Shown in pieces: positions 25,201-34,062 of a stretch of DNA of 61,694 bases. The notes under the pieces are model-generated. The model worked only from the letters and a program-made list of their open reading frames with translations. It did no database searches and was not told where the DNA came from. The stretch is from Planctomycetaceae bacterium (GTDB lineage: Bacteria; Planctomycetota; Phycisphaerae; Phycisphaerales; UBA1924). The stretch spans positions 1 to 61,694 of the forward strand of contig JAIYDA010000089.1 in assembly GCA_027487735.1 (NCBI GenBank), written 5' to 3'. Position 1 is the first letter of the stretch. Every line of letters starts with the position of its first letter. The position numbers and the translations under genes are program-made.

Positions 25201-26415
25201 GAGGTGCGGATCGCCGACGTGACCAACCCCGACGATGTGAACTGGTATCGCCAGCTCGCGGGGGGCATCACGAGCGTGCTCAGCTTGCACGGCAGCGCGA
25301 ACGCCATCGGCGGGCAGAGCCAGGTGAACAAGCTGCGCTGGGGCTGCGCCGAGCCCGACGCGATGCACTTTGCAGAAGCGATTGCCGGCATCAAGTTCGC
25401 ACTGGGTGAGAACCCGCGGCAAGTGAACTGGGAGGCAAGCAGCGATCGCTACCCCAAGACCCGCATGGGCGTCGAGACGCTCATTCGCGATCGTTTCGTG
25501 GCAGCCAAGGAGTACGCGGCCGCCCGGAAGCGCGACCCGCAGGGCACGCGCCGCGACCTGGAGCTCGATGCGATCGTGGAGATTCTCGAGGGCAAGCGCC
25601 TCGTGCACTGCCACAGCTATCGCCAGGATGAGATCGTGATGCTCACGCACGTCGCTCGCGACTTTGGCTTCCGCATCGGCACCTTTCAGCACATCCTCGA
25701 GGGGTACAAGGTTGCTGATTATGTGCGCGACTTCAGCGGCGGCGGCAGCGGCTTTACCGACTGGTGGGCCTTTAAGCAAGAGGTGCAGGACGCCATCCCC
25801 GCGGGCCTTCCGCTCATGCAGAAGGTCGGCGCGACCACAAGCTTCAACAGCGATAGCAACAACCTCGCACGCTTCATGAACGTCGAAGCAGCCAAGGCCG
25901 TGCGATACGGGCGCGAGGTGGGGGGCTTTACCGACGCTGAAGCCCTGCGCTTCGTCACGCTCCACCCCGCGATGCAGCTGAAGGTGGACGACAAGGTCGG
26001 GCGCCTCCGCCCGGGCATGGACGCGGACGTGGCGGTGTGGACGCGTTCACCACTTTCCACGCTTGCTCTCGTGCACAGCACGTTCGTCGATGGCAAGCGG
26101 TTGTTTAGCAGAGAAGAAGACGCGAAGCTGCGGGCGAGCAACGCCCGCGAGCGGGCAAGGCTGATTGCCAAGATTCTTGAAGACGCGGACGCGAAGAAGG
26201 AACGCGAGAAGCAGGCACTCAAGGACGCACCAATCGCTGGCACCAAGCCCGCCGAGGAGTCCAGCTTGCTCGAAGAGCTTGGGCTGACAGCGGAGCAGGC
26301 TGAGCACCTCCGCCAGCTCTATCTCGAAGCCATGACCAGCGGCCGACCGCCAACCGACGCACCGGGCCTCTGCGGCTGCGGGCTGCCGCACGCCGCATGG
26401 AGCACAATGCGGTAG
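22231..26415 (+). CDS. Tandem amidohydrolase protein, N-terminal copy lacking metal ligands
   Basis: 1394 residues, signal peptide MAMRLPRAGILAVWAGLAVGNAGLAQ. The first about 480 residues follow an imidazolonepropionase-like amidohydrolase plan (DCTIYEGPGKQPVRGTIVVR; MLGVGEELGSIEAGKRANLL), but the strand that should carry HxH reads VYPAFIDPYVEVE, so the metal site is lost. A charged Lys/Glu/Ala linker lies near 500-545, then a beta-rich domain (about 560-890). The second amidohydrolase (about 910-1320) is intact: HVTPGLIDAHSHTG carries HxH at about 971-973, with KRLVHCHSYR and a late VGATTSFNSDSNN supplying likely further ligands. It ends in a helical tail. Exported metal-dependent hydrolase with an inactive partner domain; the substrate is unknown. 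The next amidohydrolase gene begins 79 bases downstream and is probably co-transcribed. Confidence 0.85.
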   Translation: MAMRLPRAGILAVWAGLAVGNAGLAQPSAMSTLTPPANGPRRADSTWFALADCTIYEGPGKQPVRGTIVVREGRISAVLPAGAGADGKLGTADDVPARVPVGPAVIDAQGLHVYPAFIDPYVEVETPAPVLPASFVHWNNAVTPSRSALAGPGLTEARAAKLRELGFGAAAIAPDGGIVAGQSAVVSLAKPAADASVSKPAVYADGVYQRIALETNRGGGYPNSLMGTISLIRQCFSDADWLAELPPSAMNEQRELNEVGMLELAKQDEGQPRLFVMDASNELNVLRAAKIAEEFDRRTIIVGSGMEFARLDAVRATGLSFILPLVFPKAPDVASPDKAEGVELRTMMAWEQAPTNPRRLAGAGVEFAFTTNKLREVNDFPKALREAIRAGLAPDAAFAALTTTPAKMLGVGEELGSIEAGKRANLLVSSGPMFDLAAKESKVRTVYVDGVAHVISERALPVDGAWQLAFAVGGKEVLATLKLDGTKASIEFDATAKADDAAEQAEKKDEPEATAAEAAGEPNAEKTEKADKTEKASNANVISAKKVERAGRGVTFAIDAKQLASALGVEQPTQGAGDAAAVALVGLTFDAFDVPQGLTGVVQSPTQQWTLRGERSVRGLEGVWPLSQATSNMAGLEQATLVVSDMGEVKLFAPFETEVAGPIVSTWQDGELVVQLPAQGINLTLQPRWQDDAISAEVEVEAGTNVRRAIVSRRGKNPFAGEWRVVSMDGEPVPEGEAEQVLVKIESSLKKDGVSVSRSVNEDGKKVTKTAKANDATRSANTITFSHTLKDIGFDSPLRSSDTLRLRFDAGAPSDLSESDAKRLDAAKRLDTIEGESTLTNPDAPDAPSGKHVYVLARVPDEVDPSTQPAKDVPEKLGLPFGPFAIAEPVTARDTLLVNATLWTNTATGSENDVVPAGTLVLKGGKIAALVPHEPGLRFEDALAQVRGQVGTDALIIDCTGMHVTPGLIDAHSHTGISQGVNEGGQAVTAEVRIADVTNPDDVNWYRQLAGGITSVLSLHGSANAIGGQSQVNKLRWGCAEPDAMHFAEAIAGIKFALGENPRQVNWEASSDRYPKTRMGVETLIRDRFVAAKEYAAARKRDPQGTRRDLELDAIVEILEGKRLVHCHSYRQDEIVMLTHVARDFGFRIGTFQHILEGYKVADYVRDFSGGGSGFTDWWAFKQEVQDAIPAGLPLMQKVGATTSFNSDSNNLARFMNVEAAKAVRYGREVGGFTDAEALRFVTLHPAMQLKVDDKVGRLRPGMDADVAVWTRSPLSTLALVHSTFVDGKRLFSREEDAKLRASNARERARLIAKILEDADAKKEREKQALKDAPIAGTKPAEESSLLEELGLTAEQAEHLRQLYLEAMTSGRPPTDAPGLCGCGLPHAAWSTMR

Positions 26416-26494
26416 CGAGCATGTCGCATCGAGAACGGGATCGGATCTCAAGACCAACAAATCAAATGCCGGGCAAGAAGACAAGAGGGCACCG

Positions 26495-28003
26495 ATGAAG
26501 ACCAAAAGTTCGACACTCAAGCCGACGCCGATGACGCCCCTCACCACGAGGCGCAGCCCCTCGCGATCAGCTGCTGCATGGCTGTGTGGCGTGCTCGTCG
26601 CGGCGAGCGTGATGGTGGGCACTCCGCCCGCTCTCGCCCAGGACCTGACGTTCAAGCCAGGGCCCCAGTCGCAGCCTGTGCTCGTCGTCAACGCGCGGGT
26701 GCACACGATGCGCCTCGCCGCGGCGTCTGAGTCGCTCGCGGACATCGGCACGGGCCTCATCGAGAACGCGGACGTGCTGTTTGAGAACGGCAAGATCGTG
26801 CGTGTTGTCGCTCGCGACGTTGGGATGTCGATCGACAAGACGGGACTTCCTGCGAACGCGGTCGTGGTCGATGCTGGCGGCGCAGCGATGTATCCCGGGC
26901 TGATCGCTGCGTGGACGCAGTTGGGCATGACCGAGATTCAGGCGGTGGCAGCGAGCAACGACCTTGCCGAGACTGGCTCCATCACGCCCGAAGTGCGTGC
27001 CACAATCGCTATCAACCCCGACTCCACGCTGCTGCCCGTGACGCGCAAGACGGGCATCTTGCTCGCGGCCGTCGCGCCCAGCGGGGGCCTTCTGAGCGGT
27101 CAGGCGGGCATCATCCGCATGGATGGCTGGACGATCGACGAGATCGCGGTCGAGCGCAGCATCGGGCAGGTCGTGCGCTGGCCCAGCATGCGCACCTTCA
27201 CGGCATGGTGGATGGAGCGGAGCGAAGAGCAGCAACGCGTCGACATCTCTGCGAATGTCGCACGCATCGAGGGCGCGTTCGACGCAGCAGAGGCTTACCT
27301 GCTTGCCAAACTGGGCGACGAAACGAGCCTGACCGATCTGCGTTGGGAGGCGATGCGCAGCGTGCTGCCGATTCCCGCAGCAGGCAGCGACGGCTCGGCG
27401 ACAGCACCGTCGCGTGGAGACAAGCCCTGCTTCTTCGTCGCAAGCGATGTGGCGCAGATTGTCGCCGCGATCAACTTTGCCAACGAGCGAGGCCTCAAGG
27501 CCGTGATCGTGGGCGGACGCGAGGCGATGCAGGTGGCTCCTTTGCTGAAGCAGCATGAGGTGCCCGTGATTCTGCTCGGCGTGCACAACATGCCCATACG
27601 CGACGACAGCGCGTTCGACGAGCCCTTTGTGCTCGCGCGAGACCTGCACCAGGCAGGCGTGCGATTTGCATTCAGCCATGCCGACGACACGGCGCACGAG
27701 CGCAACCTGCCCTTTGCGGTCGGCACCGCCGTGGCGCATGGGCTACCAGAGGCCGCCGCGCTGCGAGCGCTCACGCGAGACGCCGCCGAGATTCTGGGCG
27801 TGGGCGATCGCTACGGCAGCCTCGAGCCCGGCAAGAGCGCCACGTTCTTCCTCGTGCGCGGTGGCAGCCCGCTCGAGGTCGTGAGCGAAGTGACCACCGC
27901 GTTCATCGATGGTCGAGCCGTGCCCCTTACGAGCAAGCAGACCGAACTCGCGAAGAAGTACCTCGAGCGTTATCGCCAGCAGCAGCCCGCTGCGGGCGAG
28001 TGA
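26495..28003 (+). CDS. Secreted amidohydrolase-like protein without HxH motif
   Basis: 502 residues; the ATG at 26495 follows AAGAGGGC. A long signal peptide runs to PPALAQ (about residue 48). The fold is amidohydrolase: VLVVNARVHTMR start, GLIENADVLFENGKIVRVV, and the end ILGVGDRYGSLEPGKSATFFLV. The metal-binding strand reads AAMYPGLIAAWTQLGM instead of PGxIDxHxH, so the canonical site is missing. Late positions (GVRFAFSHADDTAHERNLPF) keep some polar residues. It probably acts with, or is a non-catalytic relative of, the tandem amidohydrolase upstream; the 79-base spacing supports one transcript. Confidence 0.82.
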   Translation: MKTKSSTLKPTPMTPLTTRRSPSRSAAAWLCGVLVAASVMVGTPPALAQDLTFKPGPQSQPVLVVNARVHTMRLAAASESLADIGTGLIENADVLFENGKIVRVVARDVGMSIDKTGLPANAVVVDAGGAAMYPGLIAAWTQLGMTEIQAVAASNDLAETGSITPEVRATIAINPDSTLLPVTRKTGILLAAVAPSGGLLSGQAGIIRMDGWTIDEIAVERSIGQVVRWPSMRTFTAWWMERSEEQQRVDISANVARIEGAFDAAEAYLLAKLGDETSLTDLRWEAMRSVLPIPAAGSDGSATAPSRGDKPCFFVASDVAQIVAAINFANERGLKAVIVGGREAMQVAPLLKQHEVPVILLGVHNMPIRDDSAFDEPFVLARDLHQAGVRFAFSHADDTAHERNLPFAVGTAVAHGLPEAAALRALTRDAAEILGVGDRYGSLEPGKSATFFLVRGGSPLEVVSEVTTAFIDGRAVPLTSKQTELAKKYLERYRQQQPAAGE

Positions 28004-28031
28004 CCCAAGCCTGCCAGCGAGAATGCCGCGA

Positions 28032-29027
28032 TCAGCCAGCCTTCGCGGCGGGCTCGGTCACCTCTTGGGTCGCCTCCGCAGTCGCTTGCGCGGCTTCCGG
28101 CGCAGCGGCCGGTGCATTCTCAAGAGCCTCGGCGGGCTGCGCTGGCTTCGATGCGGTGCGCAGCGCCTCGCTCGCGCTCGTGCCGGCGGGCAGCACGAGC
28201 GTCACGCCCGCGTTGCGCTCGCCCCGCACCGTGAGCACGCTGGGGCCCACCGTGGCGCGGATCTGGGTGGACTGCGTCGGCGCGAGCACCCAGTTTCCCG
28301 TGCCAAAGGGCGAGCGCACCTGCATCCGCTTGCGGAAGCGTGGCGTGTTCGGATCGACCCGGAACGTGGCGCGGGGCTGGATCGTGTCCTGGGGCTGTGC
28401 CTGCGCTGGCGCGTCCGCAGCGGGGGCTTGGGTCAGCATGTCGTCCGGCGCTGGCGTTGCCGCGTGCATCGGCTGATGCGACTCTGCTGCACGCAGCGCA
28501 TCGTTCACGACGGTGCGCACGCCGCCTGTGTACCCACGATCCGCGAGCCACTTGTTCCGCGCATTCTCCAGATGCTTCAGACCCCTCGGCTCGATGCGCT
28601 GCCAGGGTGAGATGCCGATCGACAACGTGCCGACACGCACATACGCGGTGCGAAGCTCCTCTCCCGGTGCGCCATAGCGCCACGCCCCGGGCTCTTCCAG
28701 CGTGCGATCCTCAGGGCGCGGGCCCGCGAACGCATCGGTGCTGGTGATGGGCTGCGTGACAAACAGCCTGCCGTTTATCCCAGCATCCGGGTCGCGAAGG
28801 CGGCTCTGCACATGCAGGCTGCGCGTGCCAGTGTGGTTCATGTGGTGGCCTACAAAGTGACCGGGAGCGACGATGCGAGGCCTTTCCATCCGCGGCTTGC
28901 CAGCAGCCCTCTCAACAGCCTTGTCAGCGCTTTGGGGCTGGCTCGCGTGCGCGGTGCCCGCGACGCATGCCAGCGCAAGCAATGAAGAAAGCCCAGCAAC
29001 AACCCACGACGCGCGACGCAAACCCAT
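28032..29027 (-). CDS. Secreted hypothetical protein, Ala/Pro-rich C-terminus
   Basis: 331 residues. The start at 29027 follows AAGGGATGG and opens the signal peptide MGLRRASWVVAGLSSLLALACVAGTAHA. The middle (about 60-250) contains LRDPDAGINGRLFVTQPITS and YGAPGEELRTAYVRVGTLSI, and the protein ends in an Ala/Glu/Pro-rich tail (PAAAPEAAQATAEATQEVTE). No family is recognised. It converges on the amidohydrolase gene with only 28 bases between the stops. It is probably periplasmic. Confidence 0.7.
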   Translation of the reverse strand: MGLRRASWVVAGLSSLLALACVAGTAHASQPQSADKAVERAAGKPRMERPRIVAPGHFVGHHMNHTGTRSLHVQSRLRDPDAGINGRLFVTQPITSTDAFAGPRPEDRTLEEPGAWRYGAPGEELRTAYVRVGTLSIGISPWQRIEPRGLKHLENARNKWLADRGYTGGVRTVVNDALRAAESHQPMHAATPAPDDMLTQAPAADAPAQAQPQDTIQPRATFRVDPNTPRFRKRMQVRSPFGTGNWVLAPTQSTQIRATVGPSVLTVRGERNAGVTLVLPAGTSASEALRTASKPAQPAEALENAPAAAPEAAQATAEATQEVTEPAAKAG

Positions 29028-29275
29028 GACGCCATCCCTTCTCTTTGCAGCCTGCATGCAACTCGTGCAGGGCCCGCCGTGTTCCACGCCCGGAACGCAT
29101 ATGCCCAGCGGTGCAAGCTGATTGTCTCCGATCTGTTCGCAAACTCCAAGCGGATTGTGCGTCCGCGGCGCGGATTGTCGCGGAGAATGGGCGTGCAACG
29201 GGCGTTCGCGGACGTTGCTCGTGTCTGCGATGCGGATCGCTCTTGGGTTATGAGGGCCTTTGCTGGATTTGGCAC

Positions 29276-30373
29276 TTACCCTTTCGTGCTGCGAAGCTGC
29301 CCATACGCCTCCAGCACGCCTCGCACCTGCTCGCTTGCACGCCGGTTGGCACGCACGTAGGTGTTCGCGGTTCGCGCCAACGTCGCCGCTCGCTCCGGGC
29401 TCTCCAGCAGCGAAGAAACCGCACTCGCCCACGCCGCCGGCTCGCGCGGCGAGAGCACAAGCTGCGCGGTGACGCCTTGCAGCAAATAGTCCACGCGTGT
29501 GTCCTGCGCTGCCACCACCACCACGCCGCGCCCGAAGGCTTCCAGCAGCATGCTCCGCTGCTCGCCGCTTGCTTCCGGGTGCAGCAGCAGATCGCCCGCC
29601 AGCAGCAGGTCCGGGCGCGCCTCGAGGTCCTCAATGAGCGAGATGCGCGATCGCAGGACGAGCGAAGGATCGATCGTGCGTGCCACGCGCCACACGTCCG
29701 CCCGCCTCGCAGCGCGAGCATCGCAGAACAGCAGCACGTCGTCTCGCCCGCGAAGGATGGGCGCCAGCCCCGTCAATACAGCTTGAAACGCCGCCGCATC
29801 GCGCCCAGTGCCCACGAGCATGATGCTTGCGCTGCGCTTGGTGTCCAGCACAGGGTGGGGCTCATCCGCAAGCACGCCCCACGGCGCAACCACGCACGGC
29901 ATGCTGCCAACGGTCTCCTTCAGCCGATTGCGCGTCGCATCATCGGGTGCGATCGCGATCACATCGTCTGCAGGCGTGAGCCCAAGCTCCCGTGTGCGCC
30001 CCACGAGCCCCGCGCGCCACACATCCAGCGCAAGCCCCGCCCCAAGCTCGCGCGCTGCCCGCAGCGCAAGAGGCCAGATCGACCCGCCAAACGCGTGCAC
30101 CACGCGCACGCGCTGTCCCTCGCCTTCGGCTTCGTCGAGGCGGCGGACACGATCGACCAGTGCACGCGTCGCAAAGCGCCGCAGCAGTGGGGCAGTCACG
30201 GGCGTGTACGCAAGGCTCCGCGCATACACCTCGCTGCCATCGCGCGCCAGCAACTGGTCGGGCAGGGCTTGCACCACGCTCACGCCCTCGTCGGCAAGGC
30301 CCAGCTCGAGGCGACTGAGCATGGCGCGTTCTTGCAACGCAAACAGAGAATCGGCGATGAGCAGCGCACGCAT
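29276..30373 (-). CDS. Glycosyltransferase (GT4-like)
   Basis: 365 residues from MRALLIADSLFALQERAMLS. The fold is GT-B: an N-terminal half with VRVVHAFGGSIWPLALRAAR and VVAPWGVLADEPHP, and a C-terminal half with RSASIMLVGTGRDAAAF and EDLEARPDLLLAGDLLLHPE, followed by SMLLEAFGRGVVVVA, the glycosyltransferase-1 type Glu-containing donor motif. It ends with a helical tail. It probably adds a sugar to a lipid or protein of the envelope. The polX stop lies 20 bases upstream of its start, so it is likely in the rmuC-polX-GT transcription unit. Confidence 0.75.
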   Translation of the reverse strand: MRALLIADSLFALQERAMLSRLELGLADEGVSVVQALPDQLLARDGSEVYARSLAYTPVTAPLLRRFATRALVDRVRRLDEAEGEGQRVRVVHAFGGSIWPLALRAARELGAGLALDVWRAGLVGRTRELGLTPADDVIAIAPDDATRNRLKETVGSMPCVVAPWGVLADEPHPVLDTKRSASIMLVGTGRDAAAFQAVLTGLAPILRGRDDVLLFCDARAARRADVWRVARTIDPSLVLRSRISLIEDLEARPDLLLAGDLLLHPEASGEQRSMLLEAFGRGVVVVAAQDTRVDYLLQGVTAQLVLSPREPAAWASAVSSLLESPERAATLARTANTYVRANRRASEQVRGVLEAYGQLRSTKG

Positions 30374-30393
30374 GGGTGGATCAATGCTAGGAG

Positions 30394-32298
30394 CTAGCGC
30401 TTGCGGCGCAGCCACGCGTGCAGCGTGGGCCCGTCCCAGGTGTTGATGACCATGTCCTTGGTCGCCCAGCCCCTACGCGCGGTCGCGATGCCAAAGCGCA
30501 GGTTTGCAAAGTCGTCGGGGTGGTGCACGTCGCAGTCAATGGCGAGGAGCACGCCCGCCTCGCAGGCCATCCGCACGTGCAGATCGCGAAGGTCCAGGCG
30601 GCTCCAGTGGCTGTTCACTTCGAGGGCAACGTTGTGCTGCTTCGCGGCTGCCAGCAGCTCGTGCATCGCGGGCTCTAGCCCTGCACGCTGGTTGATGATG
30701 CGACCCGTTGGGTGCCCGATGATGTGCACCAGCGGATGCTCGATGGCGCGCAGCAGCCGCTTCGTCGCAGTCGCGGCATCTTGCTTCAAGGATGCGTGCG
30801 GGCTCGCGACGACCACGTCAAGCTGCTGCAACAGCTCGTCGCTGTAATCGAGGTTGCCATCGGCAAGAATGTCCACCTCGCTGCCCGCGAGCACCGTCAT
30901 GCCAAGCTCCGCGTGCAGCTTGGCATGCACCTCGCGCACTGCCTGCATGTGCGTCCGCAGCCGATCGGGCTTCAGGCCCCGCGCGATCGTGCTGCTCTGG
31001 CTGTGGTCTGTCACGGCGATGGTGTGAAAGCCCCGGGCGTGCGCAGCACGCGCGAGCTGCTCGATGGAAAGCACCCCATCGCTCGCGGTCGTGTGGCTGT
31101 GGAGCTCGCTGCGAATGTCCTCTACCCGCACAAGCGCCCGCGCGGTGTGAGCAACATCCAGGGCTACGCCGGAGGTGGCAGCGGAGCCAAACTCTCCGCG
31201 GTCCTCCCGCATCTCGGGCGGCACGAACGGCGCGCCAAGATGGGCATAGATCGCGCCCTCTTCGCTCGCATCCACGACTCCGTCGGGCAGTGGTCGCGAA
31301 GCCGAGACCGGCCCCGCTTCGTGAAAGGGCTTCCACGTTGAGTCGAGAAACAAGCCCCATTCATTGAGCGTGAGGCCTTTGGTCTGCGCCAGTGCTCGCA
31401 GCCGCACGTTGTGCTCCTTGCTGCCCGTGAAGTACTGCAGCGTTGCACCAAAGCTCACACGCGGCACCACACGCACGTCCACCTGGAGCACCTTCGTGCT
31501 CGTCTGCTGATGCGGATGGGGCTCGGCTGCCTTCGCTTCTTCGGGTGCCGCTTGCTCCGCTGGCGAAGGCGGCTCGACGCTCAGCAGCATCGAGGCCTTG
31601 AACTCGCCTTGCACGAGCACGCGCTGCACGCCCGGCATGCTCGTCGCTGCACGCATCACCGCCTGCGCGAGCCCCGCGTCCAGCTTCTCCACGCACGCGA
31701 TGATGTCCAGATCGCCCACGGTCTCCTTGCCGCGGCGCAGGCTGCCCGCCGCCTCGGCGCGAATGACTCCGGGCTGCGCACGCACCACCGCGAGCACGCG
31801 CTCAGCGATGGCAACCGCGAGCCCAAGCGGTAAGCGCCCCTGCCCTTGCTCGATCGTCGCCAGCGCATCGCGAATCTTCTGCACTGCCTTCTCGCCCATG
31901 CGGGGCAGGTTCGCCAGCGAGCCATCATCCATCGCCTTCTTGAGGCCCGCGATGTCGGTCACGCCCAGTGTCGTCCACATCGCACGCACCGTCTTGGGGC
32001 CAAGGCCCGGCACCCCGAGGCATTGCAGCAGCCCTTCGGGCACCTTGGCCTTCAGCTGCGCGTAGTCCTTCATCGTGCCCGTCGCGAGATACTCCGCGGC
32101 ACGCTGGGCCATCTTCTCGCCCACGCCATCGACCGCGAGCAGCTGCGCGGGTTGCATCGTGCTGAGGTCGCTGGTCAGGCCCTCGATCGCGCGTGCCGCC
32201 TTGCTATATGCCGCGACGCGGAACCCCTGCTCGCCCAGCAGCTCGAGCATCGAGGCCATTTCGTGCAGCATGGACGCAAAGCGGGCGTTGGCAGACAT
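30394..32298 (-). CDS. polX: DNA polymerase X with PHP domain
   Basis: 634 residues from MSANARFASMLHEMASMLEL. N-terminal HhH region: FRVAAYSKAARAIEGLTSDL, VDGVGEKMAQRAAEYL and VPGLGPKTVRAMWTTLGV. The pol beta-type nucleotidyltransferase motif GSLRRGKETVGDLDIIACVE carries the DxD metal pair (near residue 197). An Ala/Pro/Glu-rich insertion (SPAEQAAPEEAKAAEPHPHQ) interrupts the palm before QVDVRVV. The PHP domain begins near 395 (SELHSHTTASDG) and keeps VTDHSQ, GSEVDI, IIGHPTG, EVNSHW and DCDVHHPDD, so the exonuclease should be active. Bacterial PolX does gap filling and end processing in base-excision repair. It lies 54 bases downstream of rmuC and 20 upstream of the glycosyltransferase. Confidence 0.93.
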   Translation of the reverse strand: MSANARFASMLHEMASMLELLGEQGFRVAAYSKAARAIEGLTSDLSTMQPAQLLAVDGVGEKMAQRAAEYLATGTMKDYAQLKAKVPEGLLQCLGVPGLGPKTVRAMWTTLGVTDIAGLKKAMDDGSLANLPRMGEKAVQKIRDALATIEQGQGRLPLGLAVAIAERVLAVVRAQPGVIRAEAAGSLRRGKETVGDLDIIACVEKLDAGLAQAVMRAATSMPGVQRVLVQGEFKASMLLSVEPPSPAEQAAPEEAKAAEPHPHQQTSTKVLQVDVRVVPRVSFGATLQYFTGSKEHNVRLRALAQTKGLTLNEWGLFLDSTWKPFHEAGPVSASRPLPDGVVDASEEGAIYAHLGAPFVPPEMREDRGEFGSAATSGVALDVAHTARALVRVEDIRSELHSHTTASDGVLSIEQLARAAHARGFHTIAVTDHSQSSTIARGLKPDRLRTHMQAVREVHAKLHAELGMTVLAGSEVDILADGNLDYSDELLQQLDVVVASPHASLKQDAATATKRLLRAIEHPLVHIIGHPTGRIINQRAGLEPAMHELLAAAKQHNVALEVNSHWSRLDLRDLHVRMACEAGVLLAIDCDVHHPDDFANLRFGIATARRGWATKDMVINTWDGPTLHAWLRRKR

Positions 32299-32352
32299 GC
32301 AGCGAGGATACGAACGCGTGCGTGCGTTGGCTGCGCCCATTCCTTGGCACAA

Positions 32353-34062
32353 TCAGATCGTGGGTTCACTGGCGGTTGCCTGCGTGTCGGGCGTTGGTGC
32401 GTCGGCGAAAAAGAGCTCGGGCTTGGGCAGTGCACCCGTGCGAGGTGCTCGCCTGCTGCGCTCGGGCTTCTCGCCCAGCAGCTTGGGTTCCACGGGCGTC
32501 GCCTCGATGAGCGGCAACCCAGCACCAACATCACCGGTGGCACTGCCGGGCTCGGGCTCAGGAAGCGGGCGCACCTCGACACTTGCGGGCAGCGCAGCCG
32601 GTGCCAACACGCGCCCGACGGCATCGACCGTGTTGATCGTGGGCAGCTCCTTCGCGCCCTTCAGCCCTGCCTCCGCAAACTTGCGCAAGCCCGGCTCCAG
32701 GCGATGCTGATAGCTGCCCACAAACTCGTTGTAGCGATTGATCGCGTCGTTCAGGCTGTTGCCCAGGCGCGCCGCGTGCTCCATCGTGCGAGCGGCTTTG
32801 TCATGCAGCTCTGCGCCAAGCCTGCGCAGCTCGGCGGCTTCCTCCGCAAGGCGATGCTCGCGGAAGCCCATCGCCACCACACGCAGCAGCGCGATGAGCG
32901 AGCTGGGCGTCGCGAGCACGACCCCGCTGCTGTGGGCATGCTCGATCAGGTCCGGACGATGCTGCAACGCCGCATCGAGGAACGTGTCGGCGGGCAGGAA
33001 CATGACCACAAACTCCGGGCTCCCCTCCACCTTCGCCCAGTACCTCTTGCGGCCCAGGCTCGCGGCCTGATCGGCAACGTGCCGGGCGAATCGCTCAAAC
33101 TGCGTGTGCGCCTCTTCGGGCGATGCACTCTGAAACGCGTCGAGATAGGCCTGGATGTTGGTCTTCGCATCCACAACGATGCTGCGCCCCGTGGGCATGC
33201 GCACCACCATGTCGGGGCGAGAGATCTCACCCTCGCTGTCGCGCTCGCTCACTTGCAGGTCAAAGTCGCAGTAGGCCGTCATGCCCGCAAGCTCTGCGAC
33301 GCGCCGCAGTTGCAGCTCGCCATAGCGACCACGCACGTGGGGCTCACGCAGTGCCTTCACGAGCTTGCCCGTCTCGCTGCGAAGCTGCTCGCCTGTGCTC
33401 GCGAGCGACCGCACCTGCTCCGAGAGCGTGGCGTTGCTTTGTGCCAGGCTCTGCTCAAGCTGCCCCAGGCGAGCGTCGCTCCGCGCGAGCAACTGCTGAA
33501 TGGGCCCGACAAGCTGCTCGACAGCGTTCGTGCGCTGCGAGAGCTCGGCCTTGCCCTTCTCGCGGTCGAGCGAGAGCACCTGCTGGGCGGTCTCGATCAG
33601 GCTTCGGTTGTTCTGCTGCAGGGCTTCGGACGCGAGGCGCTTGATCGCGTCCTCAGTCTGCTTCGTGTGCGAACTTTGCATCTCGCGCAGCAGCTCCTGA
33701 GCTTTGTCCATCGCGCGGGCCTGTTCGCTTGCTAAGGTGCGGGCATGGTCGAGCTGCTGCTGGCTGAGGGCACGCTGCTTCTCAAGCTCCGCTGCGAGCT
33801 GGATGCGGGCGTTCTCGTGCTCGTTGGCCTGTGCCCGCGCATCATCGATCGCCCCGCGCAGCGTCGCCTCCTGCCCCTGCCACGCTGCTTCCGCCGATGC
33901 GAGCTTGGCAGAGGCTTCGCTCGCGAGCGCTTCGCTGCGGGTTGCTCGCTCGTGCGTTGCCCCAAGCTCAGCAAAGAGCCTCGCCTGGCGGAGGGCAAAC
34001 CACACCGCAACGCCACCTGCGACAATGACCAGCATGACCAAGATGAGGTGCAAAAAGTCCAA
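32353..34062 (-). CDS. rmuC: RmuC-family DNA recombination protein
   Basis: 569 residues starting at a TTG at 34062. That codon follows CCGGAGGACACGA, a strong ribosome site, and begins the membrane helix LDFLHLILVMLVIVAGGVAVWF; longer starts at 34106 or 34121 add only a basic leader. Residues about 30-250 form a long coiled coil. The RmuC domain follows (KLVKALREPHVRGRYGELQL, SIVVDAKTNIQAYLDAF, VVMFLPADTFLDAA), which is a PD-(D/E)XK-like nuclease fold. The C-terminus is Pro/Glu-rich. RmuC proteins limit inversions at short repeats. It is the first gene of a run with polX, consistent with a DNA repair role. Confidence 0.9.
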   Translation of the reverse strand: MDFLHLILVMLVIVAGGVAVWFALRQARLFAELGATHERATRSEALASEASAKLASAEAAWQGQEATLRGAIDDARAQANEHENARIQLAAELEKQRALSQQQLDHARTLASEQARAMDKAQELLREMQSSHTKQTEDAIKRLASEALQQNNRSLIETAQQVLSLDREKGKAELSQRTNAVEQLVGPIQQLLARSDARLGQLEQSLAQSNATLSEQVRSLASTGEQLRSETGKLVKALREPHVRGRYGELQLRRVAELAGMTAYCDFDLQVSERDSEGEISRPDMVVRMPTGRSIVVDAKTNIQAYLDAFQSASPEEAHTQFERFARHVADQAASLGRKRYWAKVEGSPEFVVMFLPADTFLDAALQHRPDLIEHAHSSGVVLATPSSLIALLRVVAMGFREHRLAEEAAELRRLGAELHDKAARTMEHAARLGNSLNDAINRYNEFVGSYQHRLEPGLRKFAEAGLKGAKELPTINTVDAVGRVLAPAALPASVEVRPLPEPEPGSATGDVGAGLPLIEATPVEPKLLGEKPERSRRAPRTGALPKPELFFADAPTPDTQATASEPTI

